NCBI GenBank assembly: GCA_022452125.1
Contig: JAKURJ010000006.1
Span: 1 to 27,394, forward strand
Direction: 5' to 3'
Length of the DNA: 27,394 nucleotides
From: Candidatus Poseidoniaceae archaeon
GTDB lineage: Archaea; Thermoplasmatota; Poseidoniia; Poseidoniales; Poseidoniaceae
Part shown: positions 1 to 9,700 of the stretch, piece after piece
Numbering within the stretch: position 1 is the first letter of the stretch
How the letters are laid out: every line of letters begins with the position of its first letter
Notes under the pieces: generated by a model
Told to the model about the DNA's origin: nothing
What the model saw: the letters and a program-made list of their open reading frames with translations, nothing else
Database searches by the model: none
Made by a program: the position numbers and the translations under genes

Positions 1-96
1 AGTCGACCACCGCGCGGCGCTATTACATGATTGTTCGAAATTTCTCTTTACACGCACTATCGACATGTTGTTGACCTACTGACCTTTCGATTTACT

Positions 97-2565
97 ATGC
101 GCTGGTCCGGTGATGTGGCGATTATCACTGGACGATATGTTTCACAAGATGATTCTACGATTATGGAATTGTGGGCGCGTGCACGCACGAGCGAATCGGT
201 TTTACTGCGGGTTAGGGGAGTCAGGCCGTGGTTTGAAATCACTCCCCATGGGCGTTGGGAGGGTTCACAAAACACTCCGCTATTACCTGAAGGCCATGAG
301 GAAATTACCGAAATTGTCGGACCAGAAATGAAGTGGACATATCTTGGAATCAAACCGGTTTGGAAAGTGTATGTTGCTCAACCATTCATGGTTCCAAAGC
401 TTCGCGAATCACTTAAGGCAAAATGGACAATCTTGTCAGGAGATATTCCATTCGTTAATCGCTTCTTTTTGGATGGAGACCTTTCCATGCACGTATCAGT
501 TGAAGGTGAAACAGTTGAAACAGAGCACCCTGTTGATGTTTGCTTAGATATTACAATGGATGATGTAACACATTGTGATCCGTTCCCTGCTCCGTTCAAA
601 ATTTTATCATTCGATTTGGAAACCTCAATCGCTAACGATACTATACTCTGCGCAGCAGCCGTAATCGAGGATATGGGTACCGAAGAGCGTACTCGTCACA
701 CCTTTGCAGATGATGAGGAGACAATACTGAAGCAGATGACTGAGTTGGTTAGGGAAAGTGATCCAGACATAATCACAGGATACAATATCGATAATTTCGA
801 TATGGGGAGAATTGTTGACAGAGCTAATTTGATTGCAAAGTCAAACAAATCACTCAGAGCGCAAGTTATGGGATGGGGAAGGGTAACTGTTACCGAACAA
901 GGTAGGCGAAGAGATACTTTGATTCCGACTAGGGGAACAGCAAGAGCTTGGAATGTAGCAGGTCGTTGCGTAATGGACGCATGGTGGCAAGCACGTCAAG
1001 CGCTAAGGCCACAAAGAGAGACACTGAAGTTTGTCTCAAGGTTACTATTCCCCGATAATGAAGACATGCAGAAAATCGATGTCGATGCTTCGAAGATGGA
1101 TGAAGAATGGGCAAATCGCCCCGATGAAGTCCTGGAATATTGTCTAAGAGATGCAGAATTACCACTGGATATAATGCATAAAATACAGGCATTCCGGCGC
1201 AAAGAAGCGGTTGCAGCAGTGGCTAAAGTCGCCTTGGATACCAGTGCAAACGGAACCACTTCACAACTCATTGATTCACTGGTCATTCGCATGGCTGACC
1301 GCAACTCAATCGGCGTACCTCTAACCGGTTCAGCTGACAAAAAGGAAGGACAAATCGAGGGCGGCTATGTTCACGATGTTGAAGCCGGACTCCACAGATG
1401 GGTTGCAATTTTAGATTTCAAATCGATGTACCCCTCGATTATGATTGGCAAAAATATCTGCTACACTACCCGAATCGATGAAGGCAGTACAGACCAACCT
1501 GATGAAGCAGAACAAGTGCATGAATCACCAACAGGTGCGCGGTTCCGCAATGATAGCGGCAGGAGAGGAATGGTTCCCACTTTACTTGCGGATCTGATGT
1601 CGCAGAGGGACGTTCACAAAGCGGGTATGCGCGAAGCGGAAGACGATGCAATTCGTTCATACCATGACCAAATGCAGTATGCGGTCAAGATTTTGATGAA
1701 CTCGTTTTACGGCGTATTCGCGAGTGGATTTTACCGCTTCACACATCGACAGTTGGGAGAATCAATTACCGCCTGGGCCCGTAAGAACATCAAGACAATC
1801 ATCCACAAATTGGGTGACGAAGGCCAGCATGTAGTGTATTCAGATACAGATTCTATCTTCGTCAAGACTCCTGTTGATGGAGTTGAAGACCCGAAGCAGG
1901 CGATGATTGATTTCGGCCATAGCACTGCAGAAAGATTCAGCGAGGCCAGTGCAGAATTAGAATTCGAAACAGGGATGTCAGTTTTCTTTAGCCATGGTGC
2001 AAAAAAGAGATATGTCGGACAAGTTGTTTGGCCAAAAGAAGTAATGATGGTCAAAGGATATGAAACTCAGAGAACCGATTCATTCCGATATCTTACCGAT
2101 GGTATGAAAGAAATTTTCAAACACGTATTGTCTGATGATTCAGAAGCAGCAATCAATCTCGCAATCGAGACCATTGCGGCAGCCAAGAATGGCGAAGTTC
2201 CAGTTAGGGATTTGATTATGAGTAAATCCTGCAAAGGAAGATGGGACAAACGTAGGGCAGCATGGGATTTCACCAAAGACTATGCAAACCCAGATTCAAT
2301 GATTCAGGTTCGTGCAGCTAGAGCAATAATCGAGAAGGGCTTACCATTCACGCCAGGAATGAAAATCGCATACATTGTGACCAATGCTAGGAATAGACCT
2401 ATGGAAATACAGCCTTGGTTGGAAGAAGACCCGGTCACGAGTTACGATGGTCAGTTCTATGCAGACCGTCTCGCCACCGCCTTTGGAAGAGTGACAGAAG
2501 CATTCAATTGGACAGCAAAAGATTTGCTTTCTGGCAATCGTCAAACATCGCTCTTCTCCTTTTGA
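97..2565 (+). CDS. polB: Family B DNA polymerase (replicative, proofreading)
   Basis: Template-directed DNA polymerase with 3'-5' exonuclease; in archaea it works at or near the replication fork with PCNA. All family motifs are visible (numbering from the ATG at 97, 822 aa): Exo I FDLET with D173/E175, Exo II YNIDNFD near 229-235, Exo III YCLRD at 348-352, Pol A DFKSMYPSI with D440, Pol B KILMNSFYG at 531-539, Pol C YSDTDS with D583 and D585. A KKRY motif follows. All metal ligands are present, so it should be active in both functions. The reading frame is open back to a TTG at 31, but those 22 residues do not look like a PolB N-terminus, whereas MRWSGDVAIITGRY does, so I chose 97. No Shine-Dalgarno is evident, which fits a leaderless transcript. 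No intein is present and the length is normal for the family. Confidence 0.95.
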   Translation: MRWSGDVAIITGRYVSQDDSTIMELWARARTSESVLLRVRGVRPWFEITPHGRWEGSQNTPLLPEGHEEITEIVGPEMKWTYLGIKPVWKVYVAQPFMVPKLRESLKAKWTILSGDIPFVNRFFLDGDLSMHVSVEGETVETEHPVDVCLDITMDDVTHCDPFPAPFKILSFDLETSIANDTILCAAAVIEDMGTEERTRHTFADDEETILKQMTELVRESDPDIITGYNIDNFDMGRIVDRANLIAKSNKSLRAQVMGWGRVTVTEQGRRRDTLIPTRGTARAWNVAGRCVMDAWWQARQALRPQRETLKFVSRLLFPDNEDMQKIDVDASKMDEEWANRPDEVLEYCLRDAELPLDIMHKIQAFRRKEAVAAVAKVALDTSANGTTSQLIDSLVIRMADRNSIGVPLTGSADKKEGQIEGGYVHDVEAGLHRWVAILDFKSMYPSIMIGKNICYTTRIDEGSTDQPDEAEQVHESPTGARFRNDSGRRGMVPTLLADLMSQRDVHKAGMREAEDDAIRSYHDQMQYAVKILMNSFYGVFASGFYRFTHRQLGESITAWARKNIKTIIHKLGDEGQHVVYSDTDSIFVKTPVDGVEDPKQAMIDFGHSTAERFSEASAELEFETGMSVFFSHGAKKRYVGQVVWPKEVMMVKGYETQRTDSFRYLTDGMKEIFKHVLSDDSEAAINLAIETIAAAKNGEVPVRDLIMSKSCKGRWDKRRAAWDFTKDYANPDSMIQVRAARAIIEKGLPFTPGMKIAYIVTNARNRPMEIQPWLEEDPVTSYDGQFYADRLATAFGRVTEAFNWTAKDLLSGNRQTSLFSF

Positions 2566-2620
2566 TATGCTGAACATGAAGGGCAAGCATTGAATGTGAT
2601 GAGGGAGTCACCCTGTAGTG

Positions 2621-3802
2621 ATGAAGCCCGTATTCATGGTACTGATGTTTGTATCCGCCAGCCTTGCTGGGTGTCTTTCAAGCGAAGATACAACCTCTTC
2701 GCAACTCGAAGCAATCTTTGATTATGAGCCCGATAATAACATTCGAACCGACATGCAAATCGAGTTCGATGGAGGAGCATCCCTGCCCGCAGGTGGCCTG
2801 ACCTACAAGTGGGATTTCGATAGCGATGGCTCGTATGATGAGACTGGAAGAATTGCAACTTGGTCGTATTCCAATGCTGGAAGTTATGATGTGACCCTGA
2901 CAATTTCCGACGGAACAGATTCAAGTTCACAAACTCGTACTGTCAAGGTAATCGATGCTGATGCACAGGTGCCAGAAGCAGACCCTGGCTCGTATTCTCC
3001 AACAACTGATTGTGAAGGAGATGGTGTGAACTCAGGCAACTTTTACCTCGTGTACATCTGTGAAATGGACAAGAGCACGTCAAGCAAGTCTATTCTTGCC
3101 ACTACATCGGTAACCCTTGATGCATCCGACTCAGAGCCTTGTGAAGACGACAGCCAAGGATGTGATGATTACATCGCAGAGTACAATTGGCATTTGAATC
3201 TTGAGAGAGACGAGGATGGTGACGGTGATCCTGAGAACGATGCTGACCTAACAGGTGAAACCGTTGAATGGAAAGAACTCGCTCCAGGGGAATACAAAAT
3301 CGCATTGACGGTAATCAACGGCGCAGGACTATCGAGTACTGATGACACCATAGTGTATGTCAACTATGTTGGCAAGTGGAAAGAATTCTCCATCGGAGGA
3401 AACAATTCAAACAGTCCTGTTGACATTGATTTCAGTTTCCCAGCCACTCAAGATCTGGATTCTGGTAATACGATAAAGAGAGCTGCAGGAGAATTGGTTT
3501 ACCTAAAGGAAGATAGTGATTGTACAAACATTCCAGGGGCAAACAACTGTCGTGCAAAACTCGATTTGTATGGCTTCAATGCGACCGATGAGGAAGCTGC
3601 TAACACTAGTGCAATAGGTGTAGACCAGCGAAGTGCTGGAGATTGTGACTCCGATACCGATTGTGTTTTGCTACAATTTACAGGCTCATACCACTTTGCA
3701 GAAAGTCAGTGGAAAGACGGTGAATGGACCATGACCATCAGAAACGAAATGGTAAATGACTTGGATATCGAATCTCTAACAATCCGCCTACTTTACAAAT
3801 GA
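2621..3802 (+). CDS. PKD-domain surface lipoprotein
   Basis: Probable cell-surface lipoprotein of unknown role. A short hydrophobic leader ends in a lipobox-like SLAGC, with the cysteine at residue 18 from the ATG at 2621; a GTG at 2618 is directly upstream and also possible. Residues ~30-112 form a clear PKD domain, with WDFDSDGSYD and the strand pattern YSNAGSYDVTLTISDG. A second PKD-like segment follows (~155-250, ending GEYKIALTVINGAG) with an acidic DEDGDGDPENDAD insertion that could bind calcium. The last ~130 residues end in GEWTMTIRNE, which resembles the end of a proprotein-convertase P domain or other jelly roll. Cysteines fall in closely spaced pairs (SDCTN/NNCRA, GDCDSDTDCV), suggesting disulfides outside the cell. 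It lies 55 bases after PolB and has no obvious functional tie to it. Confidence 0.8.
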   Translation: MKPVFMVLMFVSASLAGCLSSEDTTSSQLEAIFDYEPDNNIRTDMQIEFDGGASLPAGGLTYKWDFDSDGSYDETGRIATWSYSNAGSYDVTLTISDGTDSSSQTRTVKVIDADAQVPEADPGSYSPTTDCEGDGVNSGNFYLVYICEMDKSTSSKSILATTSVTLDASDSEPCEDDSQGCDDYIAEYNWHLNLERDEDGDGDPENDADLTGETVEWKELAPGEYKIALTVINGAGLSSTDDTIVYVNYVGKWKEFSIGGNNSNSPVDIDFSFPATQDLDSGNTIKRAAGELVYLKEDSDCTNIPGANNCRAKLDLYGFNATDEEAANTSAIGVDQRSAGDCDSDTDCVLLQFTGSYHFAESQWKDGEWTMTIRNEMVNDLDIESLTIRLLYK

Positions 3803-3881
3803 TGCACTGGAATCCATTTGATGTACATAATTGAGCCCTTACAAAGTTGATAACGCGTCGCGGTCTTCAAATAGGGGAGGA

Positions 3882-3899
3882 ATGTCGGCGGAATGCTAA
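3882..3899 (+). other. Five-codon mini-ORF in the EF-1A leader
   Basis: ATG TCG GCG GAA TGC TAA lies in the same frame as EF-1A, 12 bases ahead of its start codon, and its stop overlaps the EF-1A Shine-Dalgarno. A purine block GGGGAGG at 3874-3880 stands just before it, but the one-base spacer to the ATG is too short for normal initiation. It may simply be chance. Confidence 0.25.
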
Positions 3900-3903
3900 G
3901 GAG
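3898..3903 (+). promoter_or_regulatory. Shine-Dalgarno site of EF-1A
   Basis: AAGGAG, 8 bases upstream of the ATG at 3912. It fixes the EF-1A start and shows that this transcript has a leader. Confidence 0.7.
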
Positions 3904-3911
3904 AGAGCATT

Positions 3912-5207
3912 ATGCCATCCCAATGGGAAGATAAATCAAAACCACACCGCAACATTGTGTTCATCGGACACGTAGACCACGGAAAGTCAACAACAGTAGG
4001 TCGCCTACTATTGGACTCCGGTCACATCGAAGAGCACGTAATTGAGAAGAACGAAAAACTAGCCGCTGAAGCGGGTAAGGCCGGATTCGGACTTGCTTAC
4101 GTTATGGACGGTCTAAAGGAAGAGCGCGAGCGCGGTATCACAATCGATGTCGCACACAAGGAGTTCTTTACACCGAAGTACTACTGGACTATCATCGATG
4201 CTCCAGGTCACCGTGACTTCGTAAAGAACATGATCACCGGTGCTAGCCAAGCAGACACAGCAGTTCTGCTATGTGCAGCTAACGACGGTGTCAACGCTCA
4301 GACTAAGGAACACGCATTCCTTGCTAAGGTATTGGGTGTATCCGAACTGATCATCCACGTTAACAAGATGGACATTTCTGGTGTTGACTGGGCTGAAGAG
4401 AAGTACAAGTCCGCTTGTGCTGAAGTTACCAACCTGCTAAAGATTGCAGGATTCGGTAGCCAACTAGACCGCATCCCAATGATTCCAGCATCCAGCCTAA
4501 ACGGAGACAACGTCTTCGAGAAGTCTGACAAGTGCCCATGGTACTCTGGACCAACACTATTCGAGGCTATTGACGCAGCACCAATGCCGAACAAGCCAAT
4601 CGACAAGCCACTTCGCCTACCAATTCAGGACGTCTACAAGATCTCCGGTATCGGTACTGTACCAGTCGGTAAGATTGAGACAGGAACTCTGAACGTTGGA
4701 AAGACTGTTGTCTTCAACCCATCTCAGAAGTCCGCTGAAGTCAAGTCTATCGAAATGCACCACACAATGGTTGAAAAGGCTGAGCCAGGTGACAACGTTG
4801 GATTCAACGTTCGTGGACTAGCTGCTGTCGACATCCGCCGTGGTGACGTCGCAGGGTACTCCGACAGCGAGCCAACCTTCGTCCGCCACGACGAAACTTT
4901 CGTCGGACAGATTCAGTTGATGGACATTCCAAAGGCAGTTTCCGTTGGTTACACCCCAGTATTCCACGCACACACCGCTCAGGTCGCTGTGCGCTTCCAG
5001 GAACTACTAGAGAAGACCAACAAGTCTGGTAAGGAAGCAAACCCGTCTTTCCTAAAGACCGGTGACGCATGTTTAATCCGCTTCCAACCAACTAAGCCAA
5101 TGGCTATTGAAGCAATGAGCGAGTTCCCTGAACTTTCACGCTTCGCTATCCGTGACATGGGTAAGACCGTCGCTGCTGGCGTGTGCATGAAGATCGAGAA
5201 GAAGTGA
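3912..5207 (+). CDS. tuf: Translation elongation factor 1-alpha (EF-1A)
   Basis: GTPase that delivers aminoacyl-tRNA to the ribosomal A site. The GTP-binding motifs are intact: P-loop GHVDHGKST at residues 19-27, ERGITID switch region, DAPGH, and NKMD. The two C-terminal beta-barrel domains follow (GIGTVPVGKIETG marks domain II). The 431 residues match the archaeal family, and the insertion after the P-loop (DSGHIEEHVIEKNEKLAAEAG) marks it as EF-1A rather than bacterial EF-Tu. It is followed after 49 bases by S10, the usual archaeal pairing, so the two are probably cotranscribed and end at the hairpin cluster near 5693. Codon choice is visibly skewed (AAG for lysine, frequent CTA for leucine) relative to the surface-protein genes nearby, as expected for a highly expressed gene. 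Confidence 0.98.
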   Translation: MPSQWEDKSKPHRNIVFIGHVDHGKSTTVGRLLLDSGHIEEHVIEKNEKLAAEAGKAGFGLAYVMDGLKEERERGITIDVAHKEFFTPKYYWTIIDAPGHRDFVKNMITGASQADTAVLLCAANDGVNAQTKEHAFLAKVLGVSELIIHVNKMDISGVDWAEEKYKSACAEVTNLLKIAGFGSQLDRIPMIPASSLNGDNVFEKSDKCPWYSGPTLFEAIDAAPMPNKPIDKPLRLPIQDVYKISGIGTVPVGKIETGTLNVGKTVVFNPSQKSAEVKSIEMHHTMVEKAEPGDNVGFNVRGLAAVDIRRGDVAGYSDSEPTFVRHDETFVGQIQLMDIPKAVSVGYTPVFHAHTAQVAVRFQELLEKTNKSGKEANPSFLKTGDACLIRFQPTKPMAIEAMSEFPELSRFAIRDMGKTVAAGVCMKIEKK

Positions 5208-5256
5208 GTTTGATCTCCGATAGGACTACGATCCAACTGGAAGAGAGGTGCAAGTC

Positions 5257-5586
5257 ATGGCAGCAGTGACCATCATCAAACTAACTGGCGAAAATCATCG
5301 CGATATCGATGCAGTCGCGTCTCAGATTAAGACAATCTGTGACAACGGAGGCATCAGTCTGAGAGGACCAATCCCTCTACCAACTCGACGCCTTGTGGTA
5401 CCAGTCCGCAAAGCTCCTGATGGTGAAGGTAGTGAAACCTACGATCATTGGGAAATGCGCATTCACAAGCGCCTCCTAGAGATGGACATCACTAGTGGAA
5501 AGGACGAGAGCGCTCTGCGACAGGTCGCTCGTATTCCAATCCCGGATACGGTCAGCATCGAACTATCGATGCGCTCGATGAACTGA
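5257..5586 (+). CDS. rpsJ: Small ribosomal subunit protein S10 (uS10)
   Basis: Component of the 30S head. The hallmark segments are present: GPIPLPTRRLVVPVRKAPDGEG, YDHWEMRIHKRLLEMD and LRQVARIPIPDTVSIEL. I chose the ATG at 5257 (109 aa) because GAGAGGTG sits about 6 bases upstream of it; the GTG at 5248 is part of that ribosome-binding site. The protein is a few residues longer than typical archaeal S10 (about 102 aa), because of a short TSGKDES insertion before LRQV and a slightly longer C-terminus. It is downstream of EF-1A on the same strand. Confidence 0.97.
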   Translation: MAAVTIIKLTGENHRDIDAVASQIKTICDNGGISLRGPIPLPTRRLVVPVRKAPDGEGSETYDHWEMRIHKRLLEMDITSGKDESALRQVARIPIPDTVSIELSMRSMN

Positions 5587-5588
5587 AA

Positions 5589-5626
5589 CTGACAATTTGT
5601 CAGGGGCGCATTAGTGCGCTAACCCC
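5589..5626 (+). other. Two small hairpins downstream of S10
   Basis: Hairpin 1 is CTGACAA-T-TTGTCAG at 5589-5603, an exact inverted repeat with a minimal loop; the practical stem is 5 bp. Hairpin 2 overlaps its last base: GGGGCGCA (5603-5610), loop TTAG, TGCGC (5615-5619), a three-base bulge TAA, and CCCC (5623-5626). The large terminator hairpin follows at once at 5627, so the whole 3' region of the EF-1A/S10 message is structured. These elements could protect the mRNA 3' end or belong to a small RNA. I recognise no known family. Confidence 0.6.
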
Positions 5627-5693
5627 GATGAGTAGACGGCGAGGATAGTTCCAAACTATCTCTCCACTCGCCGTCTACTCATCTTTTTTTTTT
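5627..5693 (+). terminator. Long hairpin plus T10 tract, terminator of the EF-1A/S10 unit
   Basis: A perfect 17-bp outer stem pairs 5627-5643 (GATGAGTAGACGGCGAG) with 5667-5683. Inside it a 7-bp stem pairs GATAGTT (5644-5650) with AACTATC (5654-5660) across a CCA loop, leaving a one-sided bulge TCTCCA at 5661-5666. Ten T follow directly at 5684-5693. T tracts alone can terminate archaeal RNA polymerase, so the T10 is probably the active signal. The hairpin is much longer than termination needs. On the other strand the convergent gene ends at 5701, just past the tract. Confidence 0.8.
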
Positions 5694-5700
5694 AATTCCT

Positions 5701-6699
5701 TCAAAGCGTTGCTAACTCAGCAACGCCAGAATCAACTAGATAATTGGCAGTCATTTCGTCTAGGAATAATACATCGCCAGCACCTAGGGTAATTTCACCA
5801 TCGATTGTGATGATTGGTTCATCCATTGACTGAAGTACTCTGATTCTCAGAAGTTCGCCTTGAACTGGTTCAAGGTCTTCTTCCTCTACGACTTCAATTT
5901 GTGGTTCAGATTCAGCTTCCGCTGCTGCCCAGGCGTCGAAGTCCATTTCTTCCTTCTTCTTTGAAGGCGCTAATTCCATTGCTGCAGCGTGGTTTTCACC
6001 GATTTCAGTTTCATCTATTGTTGGTTCGATGATCGGTTGTGCCCCAGCCAACTCGGGGAATTCTTCAGCCTTGGCTAGGAGTTCTTCTTCATCATCTACA
6101 GTCTCAGGAATCGGCTCGCTATTGTCTTCTAAGGCAATGGTGGGAGGCCCCTGGCCGGTTAATCCTCCACTTTCGGGAACAAATGAATCCAATTGTGTGG
6201 TTCCTGCGGCTAATCTAGGTTCATCCAGAAGTCCTCCTTCTGCTGCAATTCCTCTTTGCATTGAATTCCAGTTAACAGACTGCTTGAACTTGTTCAATTG
6301 TTCTGTCGCATTGGCATAGAACTCTCTCTCTGCAGGGTCGTGTCTAGACCAGTCCATCGCTGCTAGGTCTTGACCTTGTGACCCTTCTGTACGTAATGCC
6401 ATGCTCGCAGAATGTTGCATCATCGCTACCATTCTTTTTCTTGCTAATTCAGATGCCGTACGCCTAACATTTGCTTGACGTTTCTGCATTGTTTGCATCT
6501 TTAGAGATGGACCAACGGTTTTGTAGACTTCATGAATTTCCATTTCGATAGTATCCAATAATTGACCTACCTTTGTCCAGAAATCTGTCCTCGGCAGAGG
6601 CATTGGCACACTTCGTCCAACCTGTTGCCTCAGTGTTGAGAATAGTTGTTCCTCTATCTCTTTGGCCTGAGTTGGATTGAGGAAGGTCCGCTCGGCCAT
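5701..6699 (-). CDS. gins51: GINS51-like replication factor with long acidic linker
   Basis: Probable archaeal GINS subunit of the Sld5/Psf1 (GINS51) layout, a part of the CMG helicase complex with MCM and Cdc45/GAN. The N-terminal ~150 residues are helical and match the A domain in style: LARKRMVAMMQHSASMAL, then HDPAEREFYANATEQLNKFKQ, like the archaeal LTPEERELYEEL segment. The last ~50 residues (LRIRVLQSMDEPIITIDGE ... GDVLFLDEMTANYLVDSGVAE) match the GINS B domain, which follows the A domain in GINS51. Between them lies an acidic low-complexity linker of over 100 residues, unusually long. The start is uncertain: ATG at 6699 (MAERTF) or 6708 (MRSMAER), neither with a clear Shine-Dalgarno. 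It is convergent with S10 and divergent from the giant exoprotein. I recognise the B domain better than the A domain. Confidence 0.75.
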   Translation of the reverse strand: MAERTFLNPTQAKEIEEQLFSTLRQQVGRSVPMPLPRTDFWTKVGQLLDTIEMEIHEVYKTVGPSLKMQTMQKRQANVRRTASELARKRMVAMMQHSASMALRTEGSQGQDLAAMDWSRHDPAEREFYANATEQLNKFKQSVNWNSMQRGIAAEGGLLDEPRLAAGTTQLDSFVPESGGLTGQGPPTIALEDNSEPIPETVDDEEELLAKAEEFPELAGAQPIIEPTIDETEIGENHAAAMELAPSKKKEEMDFDAWAAAEAESEPQIEVVEEEDLEPVQGELLRIRVLQSMDEPIITIDGEITLGAGDVLFLDEMTANYLVDSGVAELATL

Positions 6700-6746
6700 G
6701 CTTCTCATCGTGGCGCGGGACCCCTATCAACCCTTCAGCGGAAATC

Positions 6747-9700
6747 GTGAACAGAGAAAACGAAGTTTCAAACCATTTGACGCTGGGTTCACCCGTGGTG
6801 AACCCAATCAAACAAGCCTTCGCTCTCGTGTTTCTGATGTTGTTAGCTCCTTGGGCAGCAGCAGATGTAGCAACTTGGCAAGGACCTTCATTTTCACCGG
6901 ATGATGCGGGGTTAACTCCTTCTAACTCAACATATGATGGATTCACAATTCCCACTAACTCTACAATCACTTCATCAGAATTTTCAATCGAACCCAAATG
7001 GGTTGAATCAGAAGATAACGGCACTCTTTGGTCGGGAGATGCATCCGGATTCTCCCAAGGTAGCGTTAACGGTACATCATACCTAACATCAAACGGAGAT
7101 TTGACTCTCGCAACTAATTCAACTTACGGTCAAATGACCGACTTCGAAACAAGCAAGCCTCAATTTGCATCTTGGTCTTCGCAAGGTGATGAGTTTTGGA
7201 TGCCTGTGAACTTGTCAAATGTCACGTATGGTCCAAAAGATGCTACTTCGGGGGATTACGCCGCTGGTACTAATGGCTCAATTCCTCCTGGTTCGGAAGG
7301 ATTCATCAGATCTCAATTTTGGCAGGTGCCCAATGTTGTTAGATATTTCAACCTGACATTCGACCGTTGGAACTCTTTGGATTCAGGGGATATTGCGGAG
7401 TTGCACTACTCTACTGACAATGGAATGAATTGGAATTCAATGGATAACTGGTCAGGAACAACTCTAGATTGGGTTGACGAGGAATATTCTCTGGATTCAA
7501 TCGCACAAAATGCAAGTACTATTGGGTTTAGATTCTATGTGAAAACTCTCACTCAATCTAATCCCTCAGAGGGTATGTTCATCGATTCATTCAACATTTC
7601 TAACGAAGGAGAACCACTCGCTGCTTGGTTCCATGGTAATGCTAGTGGCCAGTATTCAGTTTACGCAGATGGGGCACTAATCGTTCCAGTAGATGTGTCC
7701 GGCCTTACCGCTCCTTTGGAGCTAACCTACTGGGCTAACTGGGATATTCAAGGAGGAAACCACGATAATCTGGATGTAACTATATCACAAGACAACGGTA
7801 CTACATGGACGATTATGAGTCCGCTACCCGGTGTTCCTGCACATGGAATACCGTATGGCGGAACAACATACAATCAACAATCATATGATTGGAGGGAGTT
7901 ACTGCATCCTTTCCCTCATTGGGCTGCAGGTCATGCAAATGCCTCAAACCTCCTGCTAAAATTCAGGGTACTAACAGATGGATCAGTAAATTATGGCGGT
8001 AGTGCAATAGACGATTGGGAGGGCATAATGATAGATGATTTACGAGTTCTCTCAGCAGTTGGTACGCCGAGTATGCAAACTAGATTACTCGACAATTTCA
8101 CAGACAATTCTAGCCATCGCCTCGAAACTTTACAAGGATATGCAAACGATTGGCAGCACGTAAACTGGGAAGGGCACAATGGTCCATGGTCAGAGTTCGA
8201 CTCTTTTGAGGCAGTACAAGGGCTACCTTCCGGTTGGAGAGTCGACCACATCCGCGGCTCCACTTCTTGGGAGAGAGGGCCAATCGACAACAGCAACGGG
8301 TATGGTCCCAATTCTACAGCTTGGCCGAGTGGTAACAAAGGAATGGGAATCAATCTTGATGGGATATATTCGAATAATGTCTATACGCACCTGGTTTCGC
8401 CAGTCTATCATATTCCAAATGGCGCTACTGCTAGATTGACATTCAATCATTGGATTTGTACAGAAGCAGTTTGGGACGGGGGCTCAATTTTCACATCGAT
8501 TGATGATGGAATCTCTTGGCAACACTATGGCGACAATATCTCTGGTTTCTACGAAACGGTTTCTCAAATCAATCCGAATTCACCATTTTTCGGAATGGGA
8601 ATTTTTGATGGGTCATCGGTGGCTAATGGATGTGGGACTTCTAATTCAAACCACACATTCAGTAGAGTTAGTGGCGATATATCGCACCTTGCAGGTAATG
8701 ATGTCCGAGTTAGATTTTCATTCTTTACAGACCAGTATGTAGAAGAGGATGGTTGGTATATTGACGATGCTGGAATAGTTATCGATAGATTCCGTTCTCA
8801 TGGAACCTGGACTAGTCCGCTGGTTAATGCAGATGATTCTGCTTGGGCGAGATTGACCTCGTTATACGAAACCCCAGACGAGACCAACATTACGGTAGAC
8901 GTTCTAGATGCTAATGACAACATAATCGATGGGCATCAAAATCTGTCTCTTCCTTTCGATTTGAATATAGCAGCATGGGAGTATCCTCAATTGAAGTTTA
9001 GGCTTAGTCTGTCTACTTCAAATGAGACCTTGACTCCTAGAGTGAAGATATTACACCATGGCGCGACTGAATATTTTAATCTGGAAATGCTTCAAAGATT
9101 AGACCCGAACTTACCGAACTGGGTAATCAATCCAAGTCTCGCTACTTCCAATTCATCAGAATATCTCTTGCAGATAGAATCGCCTTCATGGAAACCATTT
9201 AGCGATATTATCCTAGAGTGCGAAGGCAATATTTCAGCACGCATCAATTCGATAACAGATAGGATACCGGTTTTGGTCCATCCTTCAGTACCAGTAAATA
9301 TGCAGGCAAACACGATTGATGAAGCGGAATGTGGAACTGTTCTAACCAATACTTTCGGCCCAGCTCAGGCCACAAATCTTGAGATTAGAATACAAGGAGG
9401 TGAACAATTCGATTGGATAAAAATCGAGCCGGTTAGTTTGCTTGCCCCAAAGAGTCCGAGCATCGATTTAGGAAATGATGGTAGCATCGATTGGGCATGG
9501 AATGGCACTTTCCACCACACCAATGAAGTTCATGCATTGGAAGTAGATGGCGTTGCAACGCCTTTAGCAAATCAATCAGGATTCAATTTAACTTATTCAG
9601 AATCCCTAAATTTCTCGATTTTACTTCCTGCAAGGAATCTTTCAAACAAAGTCTGGACTTGTGGTCAAGCGCTACACTGCTACAGCGGGGCACTTGATTT

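Noticed and set aside
31..96. Extended N-terminus of the DNA polymerase from a TTG at 31
   Set aside because: The extra 22 residues do not look like PolB, the start is a rare TTG, and the ATG at 97 gives a normal family start.
5589..5693. C/D box small RNA
   Set aside because: The region has a GATGA stretch but no proper RUGAUGA and CUGA pair placed across a short stem; the long stem does not fit.
6530..7024. A 164-residue minus-strand frame across the divergent region
   Set aside because: It overlaps both the GINS gene in another frame and the start of the exoprotein, and shows no domain or ribosome-binding site.
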